DNA from: Bacteroidota bacterium
GTDB taxonomy: Bacteria; Bacteroidota; Bacteroidia; Chitinophagales; BACL12
Length of the DNA: 64,000 bases
NCBI GenBank assembly: GCA_016706255.1
Contig: JADJJZ010000021.1
Coordinates: 1 to 64,000, forward strand
Direction: 5' to 3'
The position numbers and the translations under genes are program-made. Shown here one piece after another: positions 55,133 through 63,875 of the stretch; position 1 is the stretch's first letter; each line of letters begins with the position of its first letter. Below the pieces are notes generated by a model that worked only from the letters and a program-made list of their open reading frames with translations, made no database searches and was not told the DNA's origin.

Positions 55133-55600
55133 ATGTCGATAAAAATATTTGTTACAGGCGGCACATTTGATAAGGAATATGATGAAATTCGCGGTCAGTT
55201 GTATTTTAATGAAACACATTTGCCGGAAATTTTGCGTTTGGGTCGTTGCACGCTGAATGTGCAAATTGAAACCTTGATGATGATTGATAGTTTGCACATG
55301 ACTGAATTGGATCGTCAGCGGATTGTAGATAATTGCAGTAATTGTGAAAATCCGCGTATTATTATCACGCACGGAACGGATACGATGGTGGAAACGGCGA
55401 AGGCGATTGCGGATGCGCAGATAGCGAAAACGATTATTTTGACGGGTGCGATGATTCCATATAAATTCGGGTCGTCGGATGGGTTGTTTAATATGGGCTG
55501 TGCGCTATCGTTTGTTCAAACGTTGCCGCATGGGGTTTATATTACGATGAATGGGAGGTATTTTATTTGGAATAATGTGCGGAAGAATAAGGAGGAGGGG
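55133..55600 (+). CDS. small asparaginase-like protein (C-terminus damaged)
   Basis: N-terminal-domain-only asparaginase family protein. KIFVTGGTFDKEYD (about 4-17) has the first catalytic Thr in TGGT, and PRIIITHGTDTMVETAKAIA (about 73-92) has the second Thr and Asp. TIILTGAMIPYKFGSSDG and GVYITMNGRYFIWNNVRKNK complete the usual ~160-residue protein. After NKEEGG the frame runs into a poly-G stretch and out into nonsense; homologues end a few residues after NVRKNK, so the real stop was probably lost to an indel or bad sequence near 55600. The longer frame to 55699 is not credible. Confidence 0.8.
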
Positions 55601-56640
55601 GGGGGGGGGCAGAGAAGGTTGACGGGGGAGGACTTTTTGGGGAGACGCGGAATTGGGAACGCTCGGCGCGGGCGCCGAGGGCACGGATGGACGGGTTAGC
55701 GGGGACGCGATTTTTGGGAATGAGGTGGGTAGTTCAATTTAAAGAAAAGGAGAAGGGGCGGGGGGAGGCGCCCGGATTACGAATTGCGAGGAACGCGAAC
55801 ACGGATTGGACGGCGGAACGCGGTCGGCAAGCGGGTGGTGATTTCGGCGGATTTAAACTGATTTTTTTGGGTGTGTGTGGACGGATGCTAGCGGCGGACT
55901 GATTACTTTTGGTAGATATGGGATTGGTGCGCTGTGGGGAGGCTTATTTGATGTAAGGATTTAAATGTAATATTTAGATTGTAATTTTAATTTTTAATCA
56001 AAATTCTCCGAGCACTCTGTGGGCTGTTGCCCGTGGACTCTGTGGTTAAATAACGGAATTGTGATTTTGGGGTTGAGGTGAAAAGGAACACGGATTGACG
56101 GGTTGAACGGATAGGGAGGGATTTTTTGGGAACCTGCCTACGGGCAGGCAGGCGCTGCCTGCAAGCGGGTCGCCGATTTGGCGGATTTAAACTGATTTTT
56201 TATTGGATGTGTTTGGCAGATGCCCGCAGTGGGACGCTGATTTTTGTAGGGTGCAATTTGTAATGATTTTGATGGGATATAGTTCATATTTAAAGATAAA
56301 TGTGAGTAAAGCCGGTATGTAGGGGCGAATTGAATCCGCCCTTACATACCGGATTTACGAATGGGTTGGACGAATGTTAAAAAGGAACACAGATTGAACG
56401 GATCTAACGGATATTGGACGGATTTTAGAAGGGAACGCTGAACCCGGCAAGCGGGTCGCGGATTTTTGCTGATGTAAACTGATTTTTTTGGATGTGTGGG
56501 CGGTTGGACGCCTAGCGGCGGACTGATTACTTTTTTGTAGAGATGGATTTGGAGTGCCGGGGGCTTTTTATTTTTTTTTCTTTGTTTCTTTTCTTTTTTT
56601 TTGTGGGTTTTGTTTTGTGTTTTTTGTGTTACTAAAATAT
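55590..56640. repeat. G-rich disturbed sequence and palindromic repeat cluster
   Basis: 55590-55900 begins with a run of about ten G and is unusually G-rich (GGCGCGGGCGCCGAGGGC, GGGGCGGGGGGAGGCGCC), with deformed copies of the repeat phrases (CGAACACGGATTGGACGG, GCAAGCGGGT). 55900-56540 holds clearer copies: GGAACACGGATTGACGGG, GCAAGCGGGTCGC near 56165 and 56450, and a 53-bp palindrome. There is no credible gene. Confidence 0.65.
56306..56358. repeat. 53-bp palindrome, copy 3 of 3
   Basis: GTAAAGCCGGTATGTAGGGG..AATTGAAT..CCCTTACATACCGGATTTAC; one arm differs by a single base. Same family and orientation as 52432-52484. Confidence 0.8.
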
Positions 56641-56650
56641 ACACATAAAA

Positions 56651-56675
56651 AAATCCGCTGGATTAGAGCGGATTT
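56651..56675 (-). terminator. terminator of the two-component gene cluster
   Basis: Stem AAATCCGCT/AGCGGATTT with a seven-base loop, followed on the minus strand by a T-run. It lies 20 bases past the response regulator stop at 56695. Confidence 0.75.
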
Positions 56676-56694
56676 GGTTTGGAATTAATTTTAT

Positions 56695-57189
56695 TTATCC
56701 GATGAAACCGGTGGCCCAGAAAATGGCGGCGAGGGCGATGATGCCGATGATGCTCCAGGTTAGGGTGCGGTTTAATTTTTGTATTTTGCTAATTCGTGAA
56801 TTACCTGACGATGTTTGAATAATTTTTCGAAAGCCTGTTCGGTGCACAAATGCTGAAGGACCTTTACTACATAATCGAAAGCACCTTCGCGAACACACTC
56901 AACAGCAACATCAATTTTATCTTGTCCGGAAATCATAATTACATCAACATGATCATATTTCTTTTTAAATGAATTAATGTTTCGAGACCACTTTTGCACT
57001 TTTATTTACAGCATCTAAGTGATAATCTAACACAACAATAGTTGGATGTTTATCCATATTGTCGTTACACTCTTCACCGGTGCTGAATTTATAAATTTCA
57101 AAATTTGGATATTTCGACCTGAGGTGGTCTTCCATCATTTGAGCATGCATTGGCTCGTCATCAACTATAAAAACTACTTCTTTGTTCAT
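56695..57189 (-). CDS. response regulator with C-terminal membrane helix (frameshifted)
   Basis: The REC domain is split over two frames. 57189-56974 gives MNKEVVFIVDDEPMHAQMME (acidic pair) and PTIVVLDYHLDAVNKS (phospho-acceptor Asp about residue 55). 56999-56772 gives KKYDHVDVIMISGQDKIDVA and EGAFDYVVK (conserved Lys). A third frame ends QKLNRTLTWSIIGIIALAAI and FWATGFIG, a single membrane helix before the stop at 56695. Joined, the protein has about 155 residues. A stand-alone REC with a C-terminal helix is uncommon; it would hold the receiver at the inner membrane. It is the last gene of the kinase/Hpt cluster. Confidence 0.78.
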
Positions 57190-57221
57190 ACGTTATTGAA
57201 TTGGGTTTTTGATATGCAATA

Positions 57222-57578
57222 TTAAGCTATTTTTTCAATTACACTTCTTAATTCCTCGAAAGCCTCATTACAGCCCGCTTCCACGAGTTGTATCAGCATG
57301 GCTATCGCCTCCGGATTCTTCGATTCACCGGCATATTCCTCAATACGCAGGATGGGCTCCTTCAACGATTCGATACCCATATAGGCCAGTTGTGGTTTTA
57401 ATGAGTGGGCAGTGGTTTTCAAATTATTCCAGTCCCCACATTCGTGCTGCGATTTCATGGTATCAATACTCACAGGAGCCAAAGCGAGAAACATATTAAT
57501 ATATTTCGTCATTTTGGCATTATTTTTTTCAGTAAAACTTTCCAGGAATTCCAGATTAATTCTTTTATAATTATCCAT
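57222..57578 (-). CDS. Hpt-domain phosphotransfer protein
   Basis: 118 residues, all-helical, with the Hpt motif LKTTAHSLKPQLAYMG; the His at about residue 58 is the phosphoryl carrier. The following helices, ESLKEPILRIEEYAGE and MLIQLVEAGCNEAFEELRSV, complete the four-helix bundle. It lies between the hybrid kinase (11-base gap) and the response regulator, the expected relay order: kinase REC to Hpt to response regulator. Confidence 0.88.
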   Translation of the reverse strand: MDNYKRINLEFLESFTEKNNAKMTKYINMFLALAPVSIDTMKSQHECGDWNNLKTTAHSLKPQLAYMGIESLKEPILRIEEYAGESKNPEAIAMLIQLVEAGCNEAFEELRSVIEKIA

Positions 57579-57588
57579 TGTTAAACGT

Positions 57589-58950
57589 TTATGATCTTAC
57601 GATTATTTTACTCATTTTTTCTAATAACTCATCAACAGAAAATGGTTTGCCGACAAATTCATTCATACCACTTTCAAAACATTTATCTACTTCTGCTTTG
57701 ATTACACTTGCAGTCATCGCAATTATCGGCATTGAATTTATACGCGGGTCGCTGCTGCTGCCAATTGTTTTTGTTGCTTCGTGACCATCCATTTCCGGCA
57801 TTTGAATATCCATCAACACAATGTCAAAGGTATTATTCTTTAGCATATCCACAGCAATTTTTCCATTCGCCGCTACGGTAACTTGTGCACCTTCAATTGC
57901 ACTCTCTAATGTGTCAACAGCTACCATCTGATTAAACTCATTATCCTCTGCCAACAAAATGCGCAAATTTTTCATTTTTGCCACTACCTGTTGCTTATGT
58001 TCCGCTTTCGGATTTTCATCCACCACATCTTTTCCGATGGCAAACGGCAGCGTAAAACTAAATACAGAACCTTTTCCTGCTTCGCTATCCACGGATATTG
58101 CACCACCTTGTAATTCTATCAGTTTTTTACAAATCGCCAATCCCAAACCTGTGCCACCAAATTTGCGTGTGGTGCTGCTGGTTTCCTGGGTAAACATGTC
58201 GAAAATGTAATCGAGTTTATCTTTTGCAATGCCAATTCCGGTATCAATTACACTAAAGGTGAGCAACACTTTTTCGCCCTGCATAGCAGCAGTGGTTTTT
58301 ATAGTGACACTGCCTTTTTCAGTAAATTTTATGGCATTGCCGGTCAGGTTTAATAAAATCTGACTCAAACGATATGGGTCGCCGATAATTGTTTTGGGGA
58401 TGGTATTTTCGATATCTGTTTTTAATTCGAGGTTTTTATCATCGGCATTCACTTTCATTGTTTCGAAAACCGATTTAATTTCATTGCGAATGTCGAAAGG
58501 AATACTTTCGAGATTTATTTTTCCGGCTTCAATTTTTGAGAGGTCGAGAATATCATTAATAATTACCAGCAAATTATCGGATGCATGTTTTATGCTGTTG
58601 AGATATTTTAACTGGTCGGTGCGCGGTTCTTTTTCCAACAGCAAACGTGTCATACCTAAAATGGCATTCATTGGTGTACGAATTTCGTGACTCATATTGG
58701 CCAGAAATTGTTCCTTCACCTTTTCAGAATATTCCGCCCGTCCTTTTTCCGATTCGAGCTCGCGGGTTTTTTCGCGGACCTTTTCACGCAATATGCGCTG
58801 GTCAACTGCCGCGTCGCTAATGCGTTTGCGGATAACATAATAAATGAAAATACCGATCACAATGATACAAATACTATAAATCCACCATGTTTTCCATGAT
58901 GGCGGATCAACGATGAGCGGAATATTAATTAAGCTGCTGAGGAGTTGCAT
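57589..58950 (-). CDS. membrane-bound hybrid histidine kinase (HisKA-HATPase-REC)
   Basis: 453 residues. One membrane helix at about 22-41 (TWWIYSICIIVIGIFIYYVI) is followed by a coiled coil. The H-box is QFLANMSHEIRTPMNAILGM (His about 86). HATPase N-box and G-boxes follow: QILLNLTGNAIKFTEKG, VIDTGIGIAKDKLDYIFDMF and GGTGLGLAICKKLIELQGG. The C-terminal REC has ILLAEDNEFNQMVA and FDIVLMDIQMPEMDG (Asp about 376). There is no sensor domain of its own. Its start overlaps the stop of the large HTCS gene by 26 bases, and the catalytic parts are very similar to those of that gene, so it looks like a truncated duplicate working beside it. Confidence 0.93.
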   Translation of the reverse strand: MQLLSSLINIPLIVDPPSWKTWWIYSICIIVIGIFIYYVIRKRISDAAVDQRILREKVREKTRELESEKGRAEYSEKVKEQFLANMSHEIRTPMNAILGMTRLLLEKEPRTDQLKYLNSIKHASDNLLVIINDILDLSKIEAGKINLESIPFDIRNEIKSVFETMKVNADDKNLELKTDIENTIPKTIIGDPYRLSQILLNLTGNAIKFTEKGSVTIKTTAAMQGEKVLLTFSVIDTGIGIAKDKLDYIFDMFTQETSSTTRKFGGTGLGLAICKKLIELQGGAISVDSEAGKGSVFSFTLPFAIGKDVVDENPKAEHKQQVVAKMKNLRILLAEDNEFNQMVAVDTLESAIEGAQVTVAANGKIAVDMLKNNTFDIVLMDIQMPEMDGHEATKTIGSSSDPRINSMPIIAMTASVIKAEVDKCFESGMNEFVGKPFSVDELLEKMSKIIVRS

Positions 58951-61900
58951 ATTTTAATATCTTATTTCGTAATTCTTTTGGTTCAAATGGTTTGGCAATA
59001 AAATCGTCCATACCACTTTCATAACATTTATCTACTTCACTTTTAATTACCGATGCGGTCATTGCGACAATGGCAATGGAATTTTTCTTTTTATTTTCCA
59101 GTTTTCTGATGGTGCGCGCTGCTTCATAACCATCCATCACCGGCATCTGCACATCCATCAGCACAACATGATAATCGCCAACTGTAATTTTATCGACTGC
59201 AATTTTACCGTTTTCTGCAATATCAATCGTAACATTCGGGAACATACTTTCAATACTATCGGTTGCTACCATCTGGTTAAACATATTATCTTCTACCAAC
59301 AAAATATGTATCGGTAAAGTTGTATCACCTGCTAAATTATCGTTCTCTGCATCTTTGGAAACAGCGGCCTCACTCACTTCAAACGGAATGGTGGCAGTAA
59401 ACACTGAACCTTTGCCTAAAGTGCTTTCCACCGATAAAATACCACCTGATAATTCGGTTAAACGTTTGCTGATGCTCAATCCGAGACCTGTTCCGCCAAA
59501 TTTACGTGTGGTAGCCACATCAGCCTGCGAAAAACTATCAAAAATGGAATCGAGTTTATCCTGTGCAATACCCACACCGGTGTCTTCAACATGAAAGGCG
59601 ATGGTGGCGATGTTATTTTCAGTTTTTTGTAAATCACATCGCACAACAACTTTTCCTGTTTCTGTAAATTTAATTGCGTTACCTGTCAGGTTAATTAATA
59701 TCTGATTTAAGCGCACCTGATCAACAATTACATATTCCGGAATATGTTCATCAATAATTACTTCAAATCCGATATTTTTTTCATCCGATTTAAATTTCAT
59801 GATGTCGCCGAGGTTATTTAATAAATTGCGGAAATGAAATGGTATTTTTTCCAATTCCATTTTCCCGGCTTGTATTTTTGAGAGGTCAAGAATATCGTTA
59901 ATAATCACCAATAAATTATCTGACGATTGACGAATTGCATTTAAATAACGTTTTTGAGTTTCTTTCGGTTCTTTTTCCAACAGCAGTCGCGTCATACCCA
60001 TAATCGCATTCATCGGTGTACGAATTTCGTGACTCATATTGGCAAGAAATTCTTCTTTCGCTTTTTCTGAATTTTCAGCTCTGATAGCTGCAGTTTCGGC
60101 TTTTATTTTTTGTTGTTCTAATTCAGCGGTGCGTTGTGTAACGGTTGCTTCCAGCAGGTTTGCGCGCTTGCGTAATCTGCGGTTCCGGAGGATATTAATT
60201 AAAATAATTAATCCCAAACCTAAAACACCAGCTGTAATCTGGAATAATAATGTTGCCCAAAATGGTTTTTTAATGGTGAAGGAATACGTTACCGCATCGC
60301 TCCAAATTCCATCTGCATTTTTTGCTTTTACACTAAATGTATAAGTGCCGGGTTTTAAATTGGAATAGGTCATGGATGTACTATTACCAATATCTTTCCA
60401 GTCATCCTCAAATCCATCGAGATAAACCTGATAGGTAATTTTTTCGTGCACACTAAAAAAGATAGCACTGAAATCGAATGTAATATGATTTTGGTCGTAC
60501 GGTAATTTTAAATTAACCGGTAAATTATACCAGCCTGCAGTGGTGTCGCTGTATGGTCCCCAATCGGTTGTTTCAAAAAACAAACGAATATTTCTGAGTT
60601 CGATTAATGGTTTTGTTTGGGTGATAATATCTTCCTCAGGATTATATCTGAATAAACCATCAACAGTGCCCAACCAAACATGCCCAACCGGGTCGACTAA
60701 TATGGTATTATTGGTATTTTTTATACCAAGAAATCCGTCAAATGCATCAAAATGTTTTGTGGTGATGGTGGAATCGGCATTAAATTTTAAATAATCTAAT
60801 CCGTCATTTAATCCCACCCATAAACCATCTGTTGCATCAAATGCTAAGGAATTAATATTGTTTGATGATAACACATCGTTATCGGTATAAAATGAAAATC
60901 CTTCGCCGTTGTAACTGCACAAACCCGCGTCGGGACTGCCAAACCAGATATTGCCGTGTTGGTCTTCATTAATACTGGTAATATGATTGCTGATTAATCC
61001 ATTATCAAAATACGTATAGCGATTAAATTTCCGTCCATCATAAGTCATTACACCGGCATCGGCTGTGGCTATCCATAATAAACCCTGCTTATCGGTAAAT
61101 AAATAAGTAATATTATCCGAGCTGAGTGAATCGCTTGCGGTGAGATGTTGCCACGTAATATTTTTACCGATATAAATACCTTCGCCATTTGTTGCTACCC
61201 ATAAATTGCCTGCTGCATCTTCGCTTATCGAAGTAATTTGTGTATTCGGTTCCAGGGCAGTCATGGTGGTTACCGCATACCGTCCGTCGAAATAAATAAT
61301 ATTATTATTTTCATCTGCTGCATACCAATTGCCATTTGCATTTTTATAAATACAATTAATGCGACTGGTAGAAATAAATCCATTTACATTTAATGGTTTT
61401 TCATAATATTGTTTGGTAACGGTATCTACTACAACATATTTTAGTCCGCTTGCCGTTCCAATTAATAATGCTTCGGGGGTTGCACTTATTGCGGTGATAT
61501 AATTATTTCTTAATGCAGGAATATTATTAAAATTTGAAAATGCGCCATCGTAAAATAAATACAATCCGCTAAAGGCGGTCCCAATCCAGATATTGCCTTC
61601 CCGGTCCTGCATAATACTGGTGGCGGGCTCTTCAGGCTGTTCGGGGTTCAAAATGAATTGAACTTTATAGTCGCTGGAATTTTCGAGGTCGACAAATGGT
61701 TTGCTGATGGTATAAATGCCGGTATGTGTGGCAATCCATTTATTGCCCTGTTTATCGATAAATGATTTTATGGCTTTGGGACCACCGGCGCGGAAAAAAT
61801 TAATTAATCCGGTGTTCGTTGAATTATCGGAAGCAGGAATAATACTGTCGCCACTAATTTTATATAAATTCGGAAAACTATATACTAAAATATTGCCACT

Positions 61901-62293
61901 GCTGTCGCTATAAATTTTTTCAATATTTTTCACAACGTCATCGCCGTATTGAAAAAATTCGTAACCATTAAATTTTGTTACACCATTATTTTTTGTGCCG
62001 ATCCAGATATTGCCTTTTGTATCTTCAAACAAACAATTAATGGTATTATCCCCAATACCGTCGCGTTTGTTATAATTAACAAATGTTTTTCCATCGAAAC
62101 GGGAAATACCACCATCTTCAGTGCCAATCCAGATATAACCTCTGTTATCCTGCAATAAACAGGTAACGGAAATTCCGGCCAGTCCGTCGTCGATGCTGTA
62201 ATTTTTTAAATGATATTGTTGTGCAGAAAGAAAATTGTTGCAGCACAATAAATAAAAGAGTGCGAAAAATAGAAACTTGCTTTTGCGCTGCAT
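58925..62293 (-). CDS. hybrid two-component system sensor (Reg_prop propeller, Y_Y_Y, HisKA, HATPase, REC)
   Basis: 1122 residues. Signal peptide 1-24 (FFALFYLLCCNNFLSAQQ). About 14 Reg_prop blades, each like ITSINEDQHGNIWFGSPDAG, fill about 25-590. Y_Y_Y domain at about 600-675 (ITYQVYLDGFEDDWKDIGNS). Membrane helix about 680-702, H-box EEFLANMSHEIRTPMNAIMG (His about 753), HATPase about 810-930, and REC with VVLMDVQMPVMDGYEA (Asp about 1045). In Bacteroidota such proteins sense an extracellular or periplasmic ligand. Unlike the carbohydrate-sensing type, there is no C-terminal AraC DNA-binding domain, so output must pass through the Hpt protein and response regulator encoded next. First gene of the cluster. 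Confidence 0.95.
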   Translation of the reverse strand: MQRKSKFLFFALFYLLCCNNFLSAQQYHLKNYSIDDGLAGISVTCLLQDNRGYIWIGTEDGGISRFDGKTFVNYNKRDGIGDNTINCLFEDTKGNIWIGTKNNGVTKFNGYEFFQYGDDVVKNIEKIYSDSSGNILVYSFPNLYKISGDSIIPASDNSTNTGLINFFRAGGPKAIKSFIDKQGNKWIATHTGIYTISKPFVDLENSSDYKVQFILNPEQPEEPATSIMQDREGNIWIGTAFSGLYLFYDGAFSNFNNIPALRNNYITAISATPEALLIGTASGLKYVVVDTVTKQYYEKPLNVNGFISTSRINCIYKNANGNWYAADENNNIIYFDGRYAVTTMTALEPNTQITSISEDAAGNLWVATNGEGIYIGKNITWQHLTASDSLSSDNITYLFTDKQGLLWIATADAGVMTYDGRKFNRYTYFDNGLISNHITSINEDQHGNIWFGSPDAGLCSYNGEGFSFYTDNDVLSSNNINSLAFDATDGLWVGLNDGLDYLKFNADSTITTKHFDAFDGFLGIKNTNNTILVDPVGHVWLGTVDGLFRYNPEEDIITQTKPLIELRNIRLFFETTDWGPYSDTTAGWYNLPVNLKLPYDQNHITFDFSAIFFSVHEKITYQVYLDGFEDDWKDIGNSTSMTYSNLKPGTYTFSVKAKNADGIWSDAVTYSFTIKKPFWATLLFQITAGVLGLGLIILINILRNRRLRKRANLLEATVTQRTAELEQQKIKAETAAIRAENSEKAKEEFLANMSHEIRTPMNAIMGMTRLLLEKEPKETQKRYLNAIRQSSDNLLVIINDILDLSKIQAGKMELEKIPFHFRNLLNNLGDIMKFKSDEKNIGFEVIIDEHIPEYVIVDQVRLNQILINLTGNAIKFTETGKVVVRCDLQKTENNIATIAFHVEDTGVGIAQDKLDSIFDSFSQADVATTRKFGGTGLGLSISKRLTELSGGILSVESTLGKGSVFTATIPFEVSEAAVSKDAENDNLAGDTTLPIHILLVEDNMFNQMVATDSIESMFPNVTIDIAENGKIAVDKITVGDYHVVLMDVQMPVMDGYEAARTIRKLENKKKNSIAIVAMTASVIKSEVDKCYESGMDDFIAKPFEPKELRNKILKYATPQQLN

Positions 62294-62310
62294 TGTTGAA
62301 TTAAAAATGG

Positions 62311-63069
62311 TTATCCGGCTTTAATGGTAAAGTTAACCGTTACATCATGTTCGGGCACATAACCCTTTTCACGATAGGTGACTTCACCCTGATTATTGAT
62401 GCTTACAAAAGTAGTTAACCGCGTTCCATAATTGTTTGAAGTTATAAACATTGCGGAGAGTCGTTTCTCGAGTTCCAAAGGCACACCTGTTTCCGGTAAT
62501 TCTTCCTCGGGGGCGGTATCGGTGTTGTTTAATATTTCGATAAAAGGAGTGGGGTTCAGGGGCTCGCTGAGCTGTTGTTTAAATGCAGCCTTACTGTTGA
62601 CCACTTTCGGCCATGGCGTGTCAAGCAGGGCATTGCTGAGGCCATAAATGCCCGGATAGAGTTGCCGAACCTGGTCGGTCACGTTGGAATAGTAGAATAA
62701 TGCGCTTACATCGCCATAAATGAGGTTAAATCCGTTGTAAAGTCGGCCCTGAGTTTTCAAGAGTTGATGCATTTCGTCGGTATGCAGTTTTCCTTTCAAA
62801 AAATTGCTCACCAAATGGCCTCTTGAGGGTGCATTGGTGTTGATATTATTTAAATCGCGGTAGTTGGTGAGCGCGGCAAATTGTCCGGTTTTGTTAATGC
62901 CCATCCATGTGCCACCTTCCTGTAAATCTTTGCCTGCCAAAATTTCCGGAAATTCATCTTCCCACCACTGCAACTTGCGCGTCGCCCGATTATAAAATTC
63001 ATCCCTATTTCCAACCAAAATAAACGGGTAGGAGGCGTGATGCTGAAATGCGAAGTTGATTAGGCACAT
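62311..63069 (-). CDS. NRDE-family (TANGO2-like) protein
   Basis: 252 residues from MCLINFAFQHHASYPFILVG; the NRDE signature follows as VGNRDEFYNRATRKLQWWED. Other family parts are LQEGGTWMGINKTGQFAALT, NYRDLNN, PSRGHLVSNFL, and near the C-terminus MFITSNNYGTRLTTFVSINN. The ATG at 63069 is chosen because the Cys right after the initiator Met is conserved in this Ntn-hydrolase-like family; an upstream start at 63147 would run through repeat sequence. The role is uncertain: eukaryotic TANGO2 affects Golgi/heme or lipid handling. It lies 17 bases upstream of the HTCS gene on the same strand, probably a separate function. Confidence 0.9.
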   Translation of the reverse strand: MCLINFAFQHHASYPFILVGNRDEFYNRATRKLQWWEDEFPEILAGKDLQEGGTWMGINKTGQFAALTNYRDLNNINTNAPSRGHLVSNFLKGKLHTDEMHQLLKTQGRLYNGFNLIYGDVSALFYYSNVTDQVRQLYPGIYGLSNALLDTPWPKVVNSKAAFKQQLSEPLNPTPFIEILNNTDTAPEEELPETGVPLELEKRLSAMFITSNNYGTRLTTFVSINNQGEVTYREKGYVPEHDVTVNFTIKAG

Positions 63070-63108
63070 GAATGTAAATGTAGGTGTATTCTTGGTAAAT
63101 GTATTTTT

Positions 63109-63870
63109 TAACCACAAAGTGCACAAAGAAACCCACGCAAAGGGCACGGAGAATTTTGTCTAAAAATTAAATTATGAATATAAATTTTCATTTTAAAGAA
63201 TAATTAAAATATTACTCACTTTGTGGTCTCTGCGGGCTGTTTCCTTTGGGTTTTCTCTGTGGTTTCGGCTGTTTAATTGGTGCGTTATACGGCTGTTCAA
63301 TTAGCACATCAGCACATTAATTTTTTTTAACCACGAGTTCACAAAGAAAATACACGCAAAGGGCACGGAGAATTTTGTCTAAAAATTAAATTATGAATAT
63401 AAATTTTCATTTTAAAGGTTTAGATGTTAATTATGACCAAAACCACAAAGGCTCAAAGGCCGCTAAGAAACGCTAAGGTTAAATATTATATTCTTCGTGT
63501 TGCTTTGCGGCCTTTGAGTCTTCGCGGTTTCGGCTGTTTAATAATTACATTATACATTACATCACATTGGGCAGACACATGGGTCTGCCCCTACGTAAGC
63601 TCCGAATGAAAATTTTGGTAATAATTTGTAGTTCTATTTTCAATCCGTCTTGGGCTAATATTGATTAGCCCCAACAGGAGCTCCGAATGAACAGGTTACT
63701 CAAAATCGGCTGTTCCATTGGTACATTGGTACATGGGTACATTCGCACATTATTCGTTACAGCACCATGGGCAGACACATGGGTCAGCCCCTACGTAAGC
63801 TCCGAATGAAATTCTAACTCAAAACCGGCTGTTCCATTGGTACATCGGTACATTGGTACATTCGCACATT
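63109..63870. repeat. intergenic repeats upstream of the NRDE gene
   Basis: A 65-bp direct repeat (63134-63198 and 63353-63417; CACGCAAAGGGCACGGAG.. to ..CATTTTAAAG) is present twice, each preceded by an AACCAC-type string. Inverted phrases follow (ACCACAAAGGCTCAAAGGCC near 63442 against GGCCTTTGAGTCTTCGCGGT near 63510), forming a long hairpin. A third unit, GGGCAGACACATGGGTC..GCCCCTACGTAAGCTCCGAATGAA, occurs near 63569 and 63771. A fourth, GGCTGTTCCATTGGTACAT, occurs near 63708 and 63829. No credible gene lies here. Confidence 0.75.
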
Positions 63871-63875
63871 TGTAA

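Noticed and set aside
55133..55902. Open frames continuing past the asparaginase-like domain
   Set aside because: They run through poly-G and repeat sequence, with Arg/Gly-rich nonsense translations.
62311..63147. Longer start for the NRDE protein at 63147
   Set aside because: The added residues are translated from intergenic repeat DNA, and the family normally starts at Met-Cys-Leu.
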